Positions 1-8,099 of a stretch of 64,000 nucleotides of DNA are shown here, in pieces. A program made the translations under genes and the position numbers. The notes beneath the pieces are model-generated. The model did not search any database. It saw only the letters and a list, made by a program, of their open reading frames with translations, and had not been told where the DNA came from. Each line of letters opens with the position of its first letter. Position 1 is the first letter of the stretch. The stretch spans positions 1 to 64,000 of the forward strand of contig NZ_UFQO01000001.1 of the NCBI RefSeq assembly GCF_900497595.1, in the 5' to 3' direction. The DNA comes from Treponema pectinovorum. GTDB lineage: Bacteria; Spirochaetota; Spirochaetia; Treponematales; Treponemataceae.

Positions 1-947
1 GTGTAGGAGCGTCCATTTATAGCGTTTAAGGTTTTTGTTATTTCATAATCGCCAATTATAAATTTTACTACGTGATTTCCTTGTAAAACTGTAAACGGCT
101 CTTTTAAACTTGTAAGCATTTGCCCGTCAAAAAAAACTTTTGAATTTTCAGGAGAAATGATTTTTACAACAGGCTCTATTCCGCGCAATGTAAGTTTTAA
201 CTGAGTTTTTTTTGCCTGTTCTACAAAAAACGAACGCACTTCATTTCTATACGCTTCGCTTGTTACAGAAAGGTGATGTTCGCCTGTTTTTAAAATTAAA
301 TTTGAAAAAGGTTCCTGAGTCAGCGTGTCGTCTATGTATACGCTGTAATTTTCTTTTTTGTCCTGTGCCTTATCGATTAAAAGCGAAAAATATCCCTCGT
401 TGCTTAAAACAGGTTTTGCAGTTATTTCAAGTTTTGCAGTTTCAAGTTCTTCTGGAGCGCCTTTCATAGCGAGGATGAACCTTAAAAATATGCCGTCAGA
501 AGAATCAACGCTAAAATTTTCAAGGATTTTTGCGTAAGGGCTTTCTTTTACATTGAATTTTGAACTTATTGGGATGTAAAAACTGTGGTTCAATCTTCCT
601 GGAATCGTATTTATCGAAATTCTAGTTGCCGAATAATCGATGTTTTTTTCTGATGGATATGGAGAAACATCTTTGTAAAGTATGTAGGCAACCGTATCTC
701 TCCAGGTTGCAACAGATTGAGGAACTTTTATGTTCACTTCGATTCCTGTTATAAAAGTTTTATCGGAAGGCAGTTTTATGAAAATCGCATCAAAAATTCC
801 GCTCGTTGTGCTTGCTTCTTTATTTTGTAAAGAAATTTCCATTAAATGCAGTTTTGCGACACGAAAATTTTCTGCAGAGACTGCAAAGCAAATCAAAAAG
901 AGAAAAAATATTAATTTTTTTTTGCAATTAAAAAAAATAGTTTTCAT
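1..947 (-). CDS. Secreted hypothetical protein, PEGA-like (3' end outside window)
   Basis: The reading frame is open from an ATG at 945-947 to the left window edge, so the C-terminus is missing. It starts with a typical Sec signal peptide (MKTIFFNCKK, then a hydrophobic run ending near AVSAEN). About 290 further residues follow. The later part has short beta-rich stretches such as YSVYIDDTL, GEHHLSVTSEAYRNE and KVFFDGQML, which resemble PEGA or surface-layer-type beta repeats. Function is not recognised; a periplasmic or outer-envelope role is inferred from the signal peptide and beta-rich pattern. It has its own promoter upstream (976-1004). Confidence 0.8.
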   Translation of the reverse strand, partial: MKTIFFNCKKKLIFFLFLICFAVSAENFRVAKLHLMEISLQNKEASTTSGIFDAIFIKLPSDKTFITGIEVNIKVPQSVATWRDTVAYILYKDVSPYPSEKNIDYSATRISINTIPGRLNHSFYIPISSKFNVKESPYAKILENFSVDSSDGIFLRFILAMKGAPEELETAKLEITAKPVLSNEGYFSLLIDKAQDKKENYSVYIDDTLTQEPFSNLILKTGEHHLSVTSEAYRNEVRSFFVEQAKKTQLKLTLRGIEPVVKIISPENSKVFFDGQMLTSLKEPFTVLQGNHVVKFIIGDYEITKTLNAINGRSY

Positions 948-975
948 ATTTTTTACACAGTGGAATTCACTACAT

Positions 976-1004
976 ATTATAGTTGAACAGTATTTTTATG
1001 TACA
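976..1004 (-). promoter_or_regulatory. Sigma-70-type promoter of the PEGA-like gene
   Basis: On the minus strand, TGTACA (999-1004), a 17-nt spacer and TATAAT (976-981) precede the start codon at 947 by 28 nt. The -10 is a perfect consensus; the -35 matches four of six bases. Confidence 0.55.
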
Positions 1005-1062
1005 CTAAGAAGTTAGAAGAAATTTAAAATTTTCTTAAAATAATTGACAAGGTAGGAGATAT

Positions 1063-2034
1063 TTAAAAGTTTATCAACTTACCAGGATTTGTCGGGCTTC
1101 CGTTTTTTCTAAGTTCAAAATGAAGGTGAGAACCTGTGCTTGCTCCTGTGCTTCCTACTTTGCCGATTAAAGAACCTGCGTTAATCTTTTGCCCCTTTTC
1201 TACTAAAATTTTTGAAAGGTGAGCATAAACGCTTGTCATGGAATTGTAATGTGTGATTATTATGTAGTTGCCATAGGTAAGGTTAAAACCTGTCTGGCTT
1301 ATTTCACCGCTTTTGCAGGCAAAAACATCTGCTCCTTCAGGCGAGGCAAGGTCAATTCCTGAATGAAATTTCCACTTGCCAGAAATTGGACTTATTCTGT
1401 ATCCAAAATCGCTTGTTAAAACGCTGGATTTTAGAGGAGAAACCATATTTGTGTCTAAAAAAAATAACGACATTGTGGGAGAAAGTCGTTTTTTCTGTAA
1501 AAAATAAAATTTTTCTCCATCGATAACAAAAACTTTTGTATTCCTTAAAGAGCCGTCCGTTATAAATTCCTTGTAAAGAAGCTGCTCCCAAGGAGATTTT
1601 GGTTTTTCAGGAATAAAAAGTCCCGAAAAAGACGGAACTAGTAAGATTTTTCCTGCTATGTCTGCGTCTGCCGATGAAAGTCTGTTTAAAGTTGAAATCG
1701 TATCTTTGTAAACTGGACTTACTCTCGAAGAAAACCAAATAAAATCCATATTTTCTGGCACTTTGATTTTGTAAAACGAAAGGATGAAATCATCTTCATT
1801 TTGAGTTTTTTGAGAAAGATTTTCTGGTAAAATTTTATTGTTGAACGAAGCGTCTTCTAAAAATTGTCGAAAGATAAGATTTTTTGAAGACGGATTTTCT
1901 ATAAAAGCGATTTTTTGGGTTTCGATTTTAAAAATATCATTCTTATGTATTTCATCACTTGCTTGGGCAGTTAAAAAAAAATTGAAAAATATTATAAAAA
2001 AAAATAAAAACCTATTCTTCAACTGGCTCTTCAT
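1063..2034 (-). CDS. M23 family metallopeptidase (LytM-like)
   Basis: A 323-residue exported protein with an N-terminal signal peptide (hydrophobic FFFIIFFNFFLTAQA, residues about 10-25). The C-terminal 120 residues form an M23/LytM zinc peptidase domain. HSGIDLA (about 224) supplies the first zinc His and Asp, and HLHFEL (about 304) supplies the HxH motif. Family members cleave peptidoglycan cross-bridges or act as degenerate activators; here the zinc ligands look intact, so hydrolase activity is plausible. The N-terminal 200 residues are not recognised. The start overlaps the end of the upstream gene by 23 nt, suggesting translational coupling. Confidence 0.85.
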   Translation of the reverse strand: MKSQLKNRFLFFFIIFFNFFLTAQASDEIHKNDIFKIETQKIAFIENPSSKNLIFRQFLEDASFNNKILPENLSQKTQNEDDFILSFYKIKVPENMDFIWFSSRVSPVYKDTISTLNRLSSADADIAGKILLVPSFSGLFIPEKPKSPWEQLLYKEFITDGSLRNTKVFVIDGEKFYFLQKKRLSPTMSLFFLDTNMVSPLKSSVLTSDFGYRISPISGKWKFHSGIDLASPEGADVFACKSGEISQTGFNLTYGNYIIITHYNSMTSVYAHLSKILVEKGQKINAGSLIGKVGSTGASTGSHLHFELRKNGSPTNPGKLINF

Positions 2035-2425
2035 TTGATTTTCGTAAATGATTTTTCGAATTTAAAGATAAAAAACCGTAGATTAAAAGGCTCGCTATTA
2101 CGAGCGGAATCGTTAAAAATCTTTTGCCATTAAAAACTAAAATAACGAAGATTGTAGCGCTAAAAGCGATGAGCAAAATTTTCGCCAAAAAAAACAAGGA
2201 TGCGCTTAAACCAACTCGTTTTATTTTTTTTAAAGCCCAAATAAAAATGAAAACAACCGCGATTGCTAAAAGAAAAAATGTGTATGTGTGCGGAAAATTT
2301 GTTGCAAAATACCAGAGCGGATACACAAAAGCGAGTCCAATTCCGAGGCACAGCGCTAAGAGTATTATCACTTTTGAAATGGAAGATAAAATTTCTGCAT
2401 AACCTTTTATAATTTTTTTTAGCAT
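2012..2425 (-). CDS. Small membrane protein, unknown function
   Basis: 137 residues from ATG 2425 (MLKKIIKGYAEIL). There are four hydrophobic segments (about residues 16-38, 44-60, 72-95 and 100-115) and a charged tail ending NEEPVEE. The frame stays open further upstream, but that part runs through the ferredoxin gene and its terminator, so the internal ATG is chosen. No Shine-Dalgarno is visible; TATATT lies 9 nt before the ATG, so the mRNA may be leaderless, and a TTG ten codons upstream is an alternative. It overlaps the M23 peptidase gene and probably forms a two-gene envelope operon with it. I recognise no family. Confidence 0.6.
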   Translation of the reverse strand: MLKKIIKGYAEILSSISKVIILLALCLGIGLAFVYPLWYFATNFPHTYTFFLLAIAVVFIFIWALKKIKRVGLSASLFFLAKILLIAFSATIFVILVFNGKRFLTIPLVIASLLIYGFLSLNSKNHLRKSNEEPVEE

Positions 2426-2443
2426 AGGGCTAATATAAACGGA

Positions 2444-2483
2444 CAAAAAAAAATCTGCAAGGGTCTTTAGCCTATGCAGATTT
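2444..2483 (-). terminator. Intrinsic terminator of the ferredoxin gene
   Basis: A perfect 9-bp inverted repeat (AAATCTGCA at 2451-2459 and TGCAGATTT at 2475-2483) is followed on the minus strand by a T-tract. It lies just downstream of the ferredoxin stop codon. Confidence 0.8.
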
Positions 2484-2510
2484 CTGACTGATTGACTGTT
2501 TTTCGTAAAA

Positions 2511-2684
2511 TTATTCTTCTGAAATTGCAGAAGTAGGGCATTCGCTTGCGCAGGTGCCACAGCTAACGCATTTTGCAGATTCAATTTCACGATGTCCGTC
2601 ATTTTCGCTGATTGCCTGAACTGGGCAGTCAGGTTCACAAGTACCGCAGTTTACACATGCAGTAGAATCGATTTTATAAGCCAT
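2511..2684 (-). CDS. 2[4Fe-4S] ferredoxin
   Basis: A 57-residue clostridial-type ferredoxin. It has two CxxCxxCxxxCP clusters: CVNCGTCEPDCP near residues 10-21 and CVSCGTCASECP near 39-50. Each supplies the ligands for one [4Fe-4S] cluster, with the fourth cysteine exchanged between the halves as is usual for the family. It would carry low-potential electrons for enzymes such as pyruvate:ferredoxin oxidoreductase. The start is fixed by an AGGAGGT ribosome binding site about 6 nt upstream. It stands alone, with its own terminator, divergent from deoC; the rubredoxin gene lies close by. Confidence 0.95.
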   Translation of the reverse strand: MAYKIDSTACVNCGTCEPDCPVQAISENDGHREIESAKCVSCGTCASECPTSAISEE

Positions 2685-2813
2685 AGTGTACCTCCTATAA
2701 CTCTTTCTTATATAACTGTATCACATAAAAATTTCGAGAACAAGAAAAAATCCCAATCTTCTGTACGATTTAGCATAGGCTAATTGAGGTTACCGTGATA
2801 ATCTAATCATCGT

Positions 2814-3500
2814 ATGGATAAAATCAGTAAAAAAGAACTGGCATCTATGATTGACCACACTCAACTTTCTGCCTGTGCAACGAAAGACGATATAAAAAAA
2901 TTGTGTGACGAAGCAAAGCTATACGGATTTTGCAGTTGCTGTGTAAATCCCTATTATGTTCCATTTGTAGCAGAACAATTGGAAGGAAGCGATGTCAAAG
3001 TATGCACTGTAATTTCGTTTCCTTTGGGTTCATCTTCTATAGATGATAAAGCAAGCCAGGCGGCCATGTGTGTGAGCGAAGGTGCAGACGAAGTTGATAT
3101 GGTCGTAAATTTAGGCTGCGTAAAAGACGGTTTATGGGAAGACGTTTTTGAAGAAATTTATGCAGTACGCTGTGCAGTTGATGATATTGATACAGGAAGC
3201 AATAAAAAAATTGTTGTAAAGGTGATTCTTGAAACTTGCTACCTTACAGATAACGAAATAGTTGAATGTTGTTTGCAGGCAAAAAAAGCAGGTGCGGATT
3301 TTGTAAAGACTTCTACAGGATTTGCAACTTCTGGAGCGAGCGTCCATGCCGTAAAACTTATGAGAGAAACAGTTGGCAACGATATGGGCGTAAAAGCTAG
3401 CGGTGGAATTCGCTCTTTGGAGGATGCTTTACAAATGATAAATGCCGGTGCGACAAGGCTTGGTTGTTCAGCCGGAATAAAAATAATCAGCGAAGTTTAA
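2814..3500 (+). CDS. deoC: Deoxyribose-phosphate aldolase
   Basis: A 228-residue class I aldolase that splits 2-deoxy-D-ribose 5-phosphate into glyceraldehyde 3-phosphate and acetaldehyde, in deoxynucleoside salvage. The Schiff-base lysine is in DFVKTSTGF (Lys165). VDMVVNLG, VKVILETC and VKASGGIRSLEDAL are the other family signatures of the TIM barrel. Length is normal. No good Shine-Dalgarno precedes ATG 2814; GATAAT ends 11 nt upstream, which may be a promoter element giving a very short leader. Rubredoxin follows 29 nt downstream and probably shares the transcript. Confidence 0.95.
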   Translation: MDKISKKELASMIDHTQLSACATKDDIKKLCDEAKLYGFCSCCVNPYYVPFVAEQLEGSDVKVCTVISFPLGSSSIDDKASQAAMCVSEGADEVDMVVNLGCVKDGLWEDVFEEIYAVRCAVDDIDTGSNKKIVVKVILETCYLTDNEIVECCLQAKKAGADFVKTSTGFATSGASVHAVKLMRETVGNDMGVKASGGIRSLEDALQMINAGATRLGCSAGIKIISEV

Positions 3501-3529
3501 TAAATTTCGCAAACATCTAGGAGGTACGT

Positions 3530-3691
3530 ATGAAAAAATACGAATGCACAATCTGTGGTCATATCTATGATCCTGCCGTAGGAGACCCTGATTCAGGAAT
3601 TCCAGCAGGAACAGCTTTTGAAGACTTACCAGATGACTGGGTTTGCCCGGTTTGTGGTGTAGGAAAAGATATGTTCAAAGAAGTTGAATAG
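3530..3691 (+). CDS. Rubredoxin
   Basis: A 53-residue one-iron rubredoxin. The two CxxC(G) knuckles are CTICG (residues 6-10) and CPVCG (39-43), and the family core [22 protein letters not shown] lies between them. It transfers single electrons in the cytoplasm, often to oxygen- or peroxide-reducing enzymes in anaerobes. The start has a strong Shine-Dalgarno (AGGAGGT) about 5 nt upstream. A terminator follows at once. Confidence 0.96.
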   Translation: MKKYECTICGHIYDPAVGDPDSGIPAGTAFEDLPDDWVCPVCGVGKDMFKEVE

Positions 3692-3707
3692 TTTTTGTAA
3701 AGAAAAA

Positions 3708-3740
3708 TGGGCGTTCTGCGATGTGCGGGCGCCCTTTTTT
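3708..3740 (+). terminator. Intrinsic terminator after rubredoxin
   Basis: GGGCG (3709-3713) pairs with CGCCC (3730-3734), followed by six T residues. It lies 17 nt past the rubredoxin stop and ends the deoC-rubredoxin transcript. Confidence 0.7.
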
Positions 3741-3946
3741 ATGGGTGCTTCGTATAAAAAAAATAACTAAATCTTTATAAATATAAAGAAAAATTTAAAA
3801 TTTTGGGAAAATCTGGCAATTACGACTATACTTTTGTTTAAATGGCATTATAAAATACAGTTATAAAGTTAAGTTTTTCACAAAAAAGATAATGTGAAAT
3901 TTCATTTATGTTTAGTTTTCAAAATCTTTAAAACAATGGAGGAAAT

Positions 3947-6409
3947 ATGTTTAAAAAGTTTATGAAACTCGCAAGCTTCATTTTGCTTGTTGCTATGTCT
4001 GTAATATTTGTTTCGTGTGCGGACGCAGCAGATGATGACGATGGTTATTGCACTGTAACCTTTGACACAGCTGGAGGAACTCCAATTAAATCGGTAAAAG
4101 TAAAAAGTGGCGAATACTTGAGTTCTATACTTCCAACACCAGAAAGAACAGATTGCTATTTTTCTTATTGGTACAAAGACGACTATAAAACGCCTTATGA
4201 TTTTAAAACTCCAGTAACTTCTTCCTTTGAGTTGAATGCAAAATGGAACGTAAAAATTAGTTTTATCAAGGAATTAAAAAACGGTACTATAAGACTTGAT
4301 AATGGATATGCAAAAAACATAAAGAAAGTCGACTGCTCCGAGATTTCTGCAACTTATTTAAAGAAGGGCGAAAGCGAAACAAAGCCTTTGCAATTGACAT
4401 TTGATGAATATTATTCAGGATGGGATTATTATTCTTATTTTAAATTTGAACCTTTTAATACGAATGAGAAAGCAACTTACACCGTTACTGTAACTAACGG
4501 TGAAGAAAGTGCTTCTAAAGATTTCGATGTAAAATTTTTTGATTCTCCTGAAAATCTTGTTGCTTCAGTACAGGATTCTATGGTGAGCCTTAGCTGGGAT
4601 GAAGTTTATGCTGCTTTTAGATATGAAGTTACTTACTATAAATTTTCTGACATAACTTCTTCAAAAATAAAAACGGTTTATTCTAATAAATGTGATATAA
4701 AAGGTCTTGAAAACGGAGCTGAATACACCTTTAAGGTAAAAGCGATTAACTCTTCTTCTGAAGAAAAGGAAAGTGAGCCTGTAAAAGCGACTCCGAAAAT
4801 CACCAAAAAGACTTCTGATGTATTGATGATTATGTATATGGACGGCGATAACAACTTAAACGATGCGATATATCTTGATATGAATGAAGTTGAATACGGT
4901 CTTTATCAAATTCGAAAACTTGATGGAACTCCAGAGTCCAACTATAAAAGCGTTAATGTCGTTGCTCTTTGGGACGGCTGGAGGGGCAATTCAACAGAAA
5001 ATCCGCAGTTAAAACACAGTGGATCGTTTATATACGAACTCGGCACAGATTCTTCTTTTAATACAACTTATACATCTTCAAGTGGTTGTGTGCTTTCTTC
5101 AAAAACGAAAGATTTAAGTTACACCGCAGAAAGTGGAACTTCGAATCCTTGGCTTGCAAATGGCGAAGTTGATATGTCTTCCAAAGATACGCTCAAAAAC
5201 TTTTTGGAATGGGTTAAAGCACGCTATGAAGCAACAGATGTTATCTTGCAGTTTTCAAACCATGGTGGCGGGCCTCGCTCTTATGTTGCAAATACAATAA
5301 CTCTTGAAAACGGCATGACTTACGAGCGTCCAGGAATTAGTGGCAGGAGATCTATGTGCTGGGACGAAGACTCTAGCGGAAATACTTTCTTAAAGACGAG
5401 CGACGTTTCCAGCGTGCTGGAAGACTGCGGTTATTCTTCTGGTAAACTTTCCATGATTATTGAAGATGTCTGTCTTGGAGGTTCTATAGAAGAAGCATAT
5501 CAGTTAAAAGATTATGCAAAATACTTTTTAGCTTCTCCTAACAACGAGCCTGGAAGAGGACTTGACTATATAACCGTAATCAAAAGTTTTACGACTGATG
5601 CGACTATGGAAAGCGTTGGACAATCCATTATTGCAAAATACAAAGAAGATTATGCGATTAAAGATTCTGTCTGGGATACATGGATGAGCGACAATAGTTC
5701 TGCTTTAGCTTCCAACTTTGGCATAGATACATCAAATCCAACAGCTCAAAATAAATTTACAATGTCAATATTAAATTCAAAATGTTCTACTTTGACCCTT
5801 GTAGATCTCTCAAAATTGGAAGCGGTAAAAATCGCTATAGATGCTTTTGCAAATGTTGTAATTACGGATGCCAAAACAAAAGAATTCAAAGGCTTGTACT
5901 ACGATACTGTAAAAAAATTATATACCATAACTTCATCTTCAAATACACGACCTGTAACCTACTGGGAAGCCCTTAGAGAATTGAATGCCTCTTATGACGG
6001 TAACATGTTTAGTTATCTTGGAACTTTTACCTGGCTTTATGACAGCGGATACCTTTTCCTTAATGCAAATAGTTTATCTGATGCGAATCTTGCAGACGGG
6101 TCTGCTAATCCTAACGCATGGGCAGACTTAAACACTGCTGCAGATGGTGTACTTGCAGCTTTAAAATCCGCGAATGTTTATGCATGGAGAGACGGCTTTA
6201 AGGGAAACTCTTTGTATGAAGGATCGAATACAATATCTGGGCTTACTATAAGCGGTGGTTCTGTCGAAATTACTACAAGCGGTGGAAAAGCTTATCCTGC
6301 ACAAGAGAAATATCCTTCTTGGTATAAAACTGAACTTGCCTTTGGTAATGACTGTAAATGGGGACAACTTTTGTACGACTGGTTCCATGAATTTGGAGAA
6401 TCAAATTGA
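3947..6409 (+). CDS. Clostripain-family (C11) cysteine peptidase lipoprotein
   Basis: 820 residues. A lipoprotein signal ends with lipobox FVSC (lipidated Cys24). Next come an InlB/Listeria-type repeat (about 35-100, ending LNAKW), an uncharacterised beta region, a fibronectin type III domain (about 205-285), and a long C-terminal C11 domain. The C11 motifs are MDGDNNL near 300, the catalytic His in NHGGG (His439) and the catalytic Cys in EDVCLGG (Cys509). C11 enzymes cut after basic residues and usually self-process. Anchoring to a membrane and exposure as a surface or periplasmic protease are inferred. It has a GGAGG ribosome binding site and overlaps the next lipoprotein gene by 4 nt. Confidence 0.88.
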   Translation: MFKKFMKLASFILLVAMSVIFVSCADAADDDDGYCTVTFDTAGGTPIKSVKVKSGEYLSSILPTPERTDCYFSYWYKDDYKTPYDFKTPVTSSFELNAKWNVKISFIKELKNGTIRLDNGYAKNIKKVDCSEISATYLKKGESETKPLQLTFDEYYSGWDYYSYFKFEPFNTNEKATYTVTVTNGEESASKDFDVKFFDSPENLVASVQDSMVSLSWDEVYAAFRYEVTYYKFSDITSSKIKTVYSNKCDIKGLENGAEYTFKVKAINSSSEEKESEPVKATPKITKKTSDVLMIMYMDGDNNLNDAIYLDMNEVEYGLYQIRKLDGTPESNYKSVNVVALWDGWRGNSTENPQLKHSGSFIYELGTDSSFNTTYTSSSGCVLSSKTKDLSYTAESGTSNPWLANGEVDMSSKDTLKNFLEWVKARYEATDVILQFSNHGGGPRSYVANTITLENGMTYERPGISGRRSMCWDEDSSGNTFLKTSDVSSVLEDCGYSSGKLSMIIEDVCLGGSIEEAYQLKDYAKYFLASPNNEPGRGLDYITVIKSFTTDATMESVGQSIIAKYKEDYAIKDSVWDTWMSDNSSALASNFGIDTSNPTAQNKFTMSILNSKCSTLTLVDLSKLEAVKIAIDAFANVVITDAKTKEFKGLYYDTVKKLYTITSSSNTRPVTYWEALRELNASYDGNMFSYLGTFTWLYDSGYLFLNANSLSDANLADGSANPNAWADLNTAADGVLAALKSANVYAWRDGFKGNSLYEGSNTISGLTISGGSVEITTSGGKAYPAQEKYPSWYKTELAFGNDCKWGQLLYDWFHEFGESN

Positions 6410-6840
6410 AAAAGCTGATTGTTTGTACTCTTTGGGGGCTATCAGTGTTAGTAATTTTTTCCTGTGCTTCTGCAAAAAAAACTGGAGTGCAGGAAAATAA
6501 AGTTGAACAGTCTGCATCACAAAGTTTTGATTTACAAAGTGCAAACGGTTTTGCTGTAAATGGTGGAAGTTTGCAGCAAATATCAGACCACTCGTTTTTA
6601 AAAGAGAAGGATGAAGGTTCTCAAATTACAGTTACGGGGCTTTTTGCTTATGGAAATCCCTGTGTGCTTGTTGAAAATCCAGATGGAAAAAACAGAGTTT
6701 CCTTTGTAGTTGAAATTCCAGAAGATTTGGAAGAACAATGCAGGGAACTCGACGGAAAAACTGTAATCCTTACAGGCATTTTAACCGAGTCAAAAAGCAC
6801 CTGGTCAAAAAAAATGACGCTTTTAAAAATTGAAAGATGA
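6406..6840 (+). CDS. Small lipoprotein with OB-fold-like C-terminus
   Basis: 144 residues with lipobox IFSC at residue 20. Residues about 65-144 (QITVTGLF, CVLVENPDG, SFVVEIP, GKTVILTGIL, MTLLKIER) look like a five-stranded OB-fold of the bacterial periplasmic type. The start is a TTG at 6406 overlapping the upstream TGA stop by 4 nt, with GGAGA about 6 nt before it. Coupling to the C11 peptidase suggests it is an accessory or inhibitor protein, but that is only positional inference. Confidence 0.75.
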   Translation: MKKLIVCTLWGLSVLVIFSCASAKKTGVQENKVEQSASQSFDLQSANGFAVNGGSLQQISDHSFLKEKDEGSQITVTGLFAYGNPCVLVENPDGKNRVSFVVEIPEDLEEQCRELDGKTVILTGILTESKSTWSKKMTLLKIER

Positions 6841-6918
6841 ATGTAAGTTAAAAGTTGTAAAACGGCTTTGCTATTTTTTCTGATGGGGAAAATTCTGCAT
6901 TTTGCTTGTGCCTTCTAA

Positions 6919-7016
6919 TCGGGGCGTTGCGGGGTGTCCCCGCTGGAGGGGGTAGCGGACAAGACCACAGGAGCAAAGCGACGAGGACTTGGTAGCGAGG
7001 GGGAGACTTCCCCCCT
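6919..7016. repeat. GC-rich intergenic hairpin element (copy 1)
   Basis: A GC-rich block in otherwise AT-rich sequence. It contains tight hairpins CGGGG-tgt-CCCCG and GGGGGA-gact-TCCCCC, plus AGCGACGAGG and GGTAGCGAGG words related to the other copies. It lies between convergent genes; no coding frame is credible. The gap 6841-7023 holds nothing else I can identify. Confidence 0.5.
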
Positions 7017-7023
7017 TAATCTT

Positions 7024-7962
7024 TTAAACCTTTTTCCAAAACATTAGGTTGTCTTTTATTTCGTAAGCGATTTTTTGTTCGTCGCAGAGGGCGCTTAAAT
7101 ATGAGCGAAGGGTGCAGCCGATCAGTGCGTATTGGCTCAATCTTAAGTCTATGGAATTTCTGTCTGCCACAGCTTTTAAGATTTGCTCAAAAGTTTTTGG
7201 CGTTTTTAACTCGTCGAGTATCATGTTTTCTGTTTCAAGCAGTGCGATTAGATTTAGTTCTACAAGACCTTCTATTTGTGTAACGCTCTGCCCATGACCT
7301 GGAATGTAAAAATCGGCCTGTATTTGCAAGAGATTCATCAGCGATTGTTTTGTCAGGCTTTCGTTAAAAAGATATTGTATCCAGTAGCGTTTTATGACAT
7401 TTCTTCCGCTCAATGCATCGCCTGCAAAAAGTACTTTCTTGTTGTCTGTATCGCAAAGCAAAAAACCTGTTTGGTCTATATAATGCCCTTTTAGTGAAAT
7501 AGATTTTACGGATATGAGATTTTCAAGCGAAAATTCTTCGTCATTTTTAAAACTGCGGTCTACTCGACACCTTTTTGCTTCAAAATAAGGCGTTTTTAAT
7601 TCTTTTACAGGCATTCCGCCCCAAATTAAACCGGTTTCAATTTCTGGACATTGCATTATTGCCCCTTCGCCAGTGCTTGCCCAAATTTGACAACCTGTTT
7701 TTTCTTTTAAAAAGATATTTCCGCCGCAGTGGTCTGCATGCGAGTGAGTATTGATTATCAGTTTGATTTTTGGAGAGGAAAAACTTGCTTCTAAAGATTT
7801 TATTATGGACTTTGCGTGATTTTCACCTTCGCCGCTGTCTATTAAATAAACATTTGTGCTTGAATCTTTTTGAGGGATTGCAATCACGCCTATGTTTGTT
7901 GCCAACGGCAGAATGAAAATGTGCTGTGTAAGTTTTTCTAAAGATTTAGTTTTTCCTTCCAT
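7024..7962 (-). CDS. Metallo-beta-lactamase-fold hydrolase
   Basis: 312 residues with the binuclear zinc motif HSHADH (residues 73-78). Further ligands are in GHYIDQTG (about 160), FAGDAL (about 180) and PGHGQS (about 220), so all MBL-fold metal sites are present. Typical substrates are thioesters, phosphodiesters or lactones; none can be assigned here. The C-terminal 70 residues are helical, as in MBL proteins with a winged-helix-like tail. No signal peptide, so cytoplasmic. It stands alone, convergent with the lipoprotein gene. The start is preceded by a modest GGAAG. Confidence 0.85.
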   Translation of the reverse strand: MEGKTKSLEKLTQHIFILPLATNIGVIAIPQKDSSTNVYLIDSGEGENHAKSIIKSLEASFSSPKIKLIINTHSHADHCGGNIFLKEKTGCQIWASTGEGAIMQCPEIETGLIWGGMPVKELKTPYFEAKRCRVDRSFKNDEEFSLENLISVKSISLKGHYIDQTGFLLCDTDNKKVLFAGDALSGRNVIKRYWIQYLFNESLTKQSLMNLLQIQADFYIPGHGQSVTQIEGLVELNLIALLETENMILDELKTPKTFEQILKAVADRNSIDLRLSQYALIGCTLRSYLSALCDEQKIAYEIKDNLMFWKKV

Positions 7963-8099
7963 TGTGCTTCCGTTTTATTTATGAGATTTTGTATTTTTGC
8001 TCTTGCATTCATTTTTTTTGTTTTGACTTTAGGTATTGAAATTCCAATTTGAGCAAAATAATCAACATAATTATAAAACAGATTATTAAAATTATAAAA

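Noticed and set aside
730-1008. Plus-strand ORF opposite the first gene
   Set aside because: It is antisense to a signal-peptide gene open across the whole region on the minus strand with a promoter and start codon at 947.
2426-2638. Longer form of the small membrane protein reaching back to 2638
   Set aside because: The extension would be translated from within the ferredoxin gene and its terminator; the ferredoxin motifs and ribosome binding site prove that frame real.
3741-3946. Sigma-54 promoter before the C11 peptidase
   Set aside because: A TGG near 3813 is not followed by the conserved GC at the proper distance; the region is simply AT-rich.
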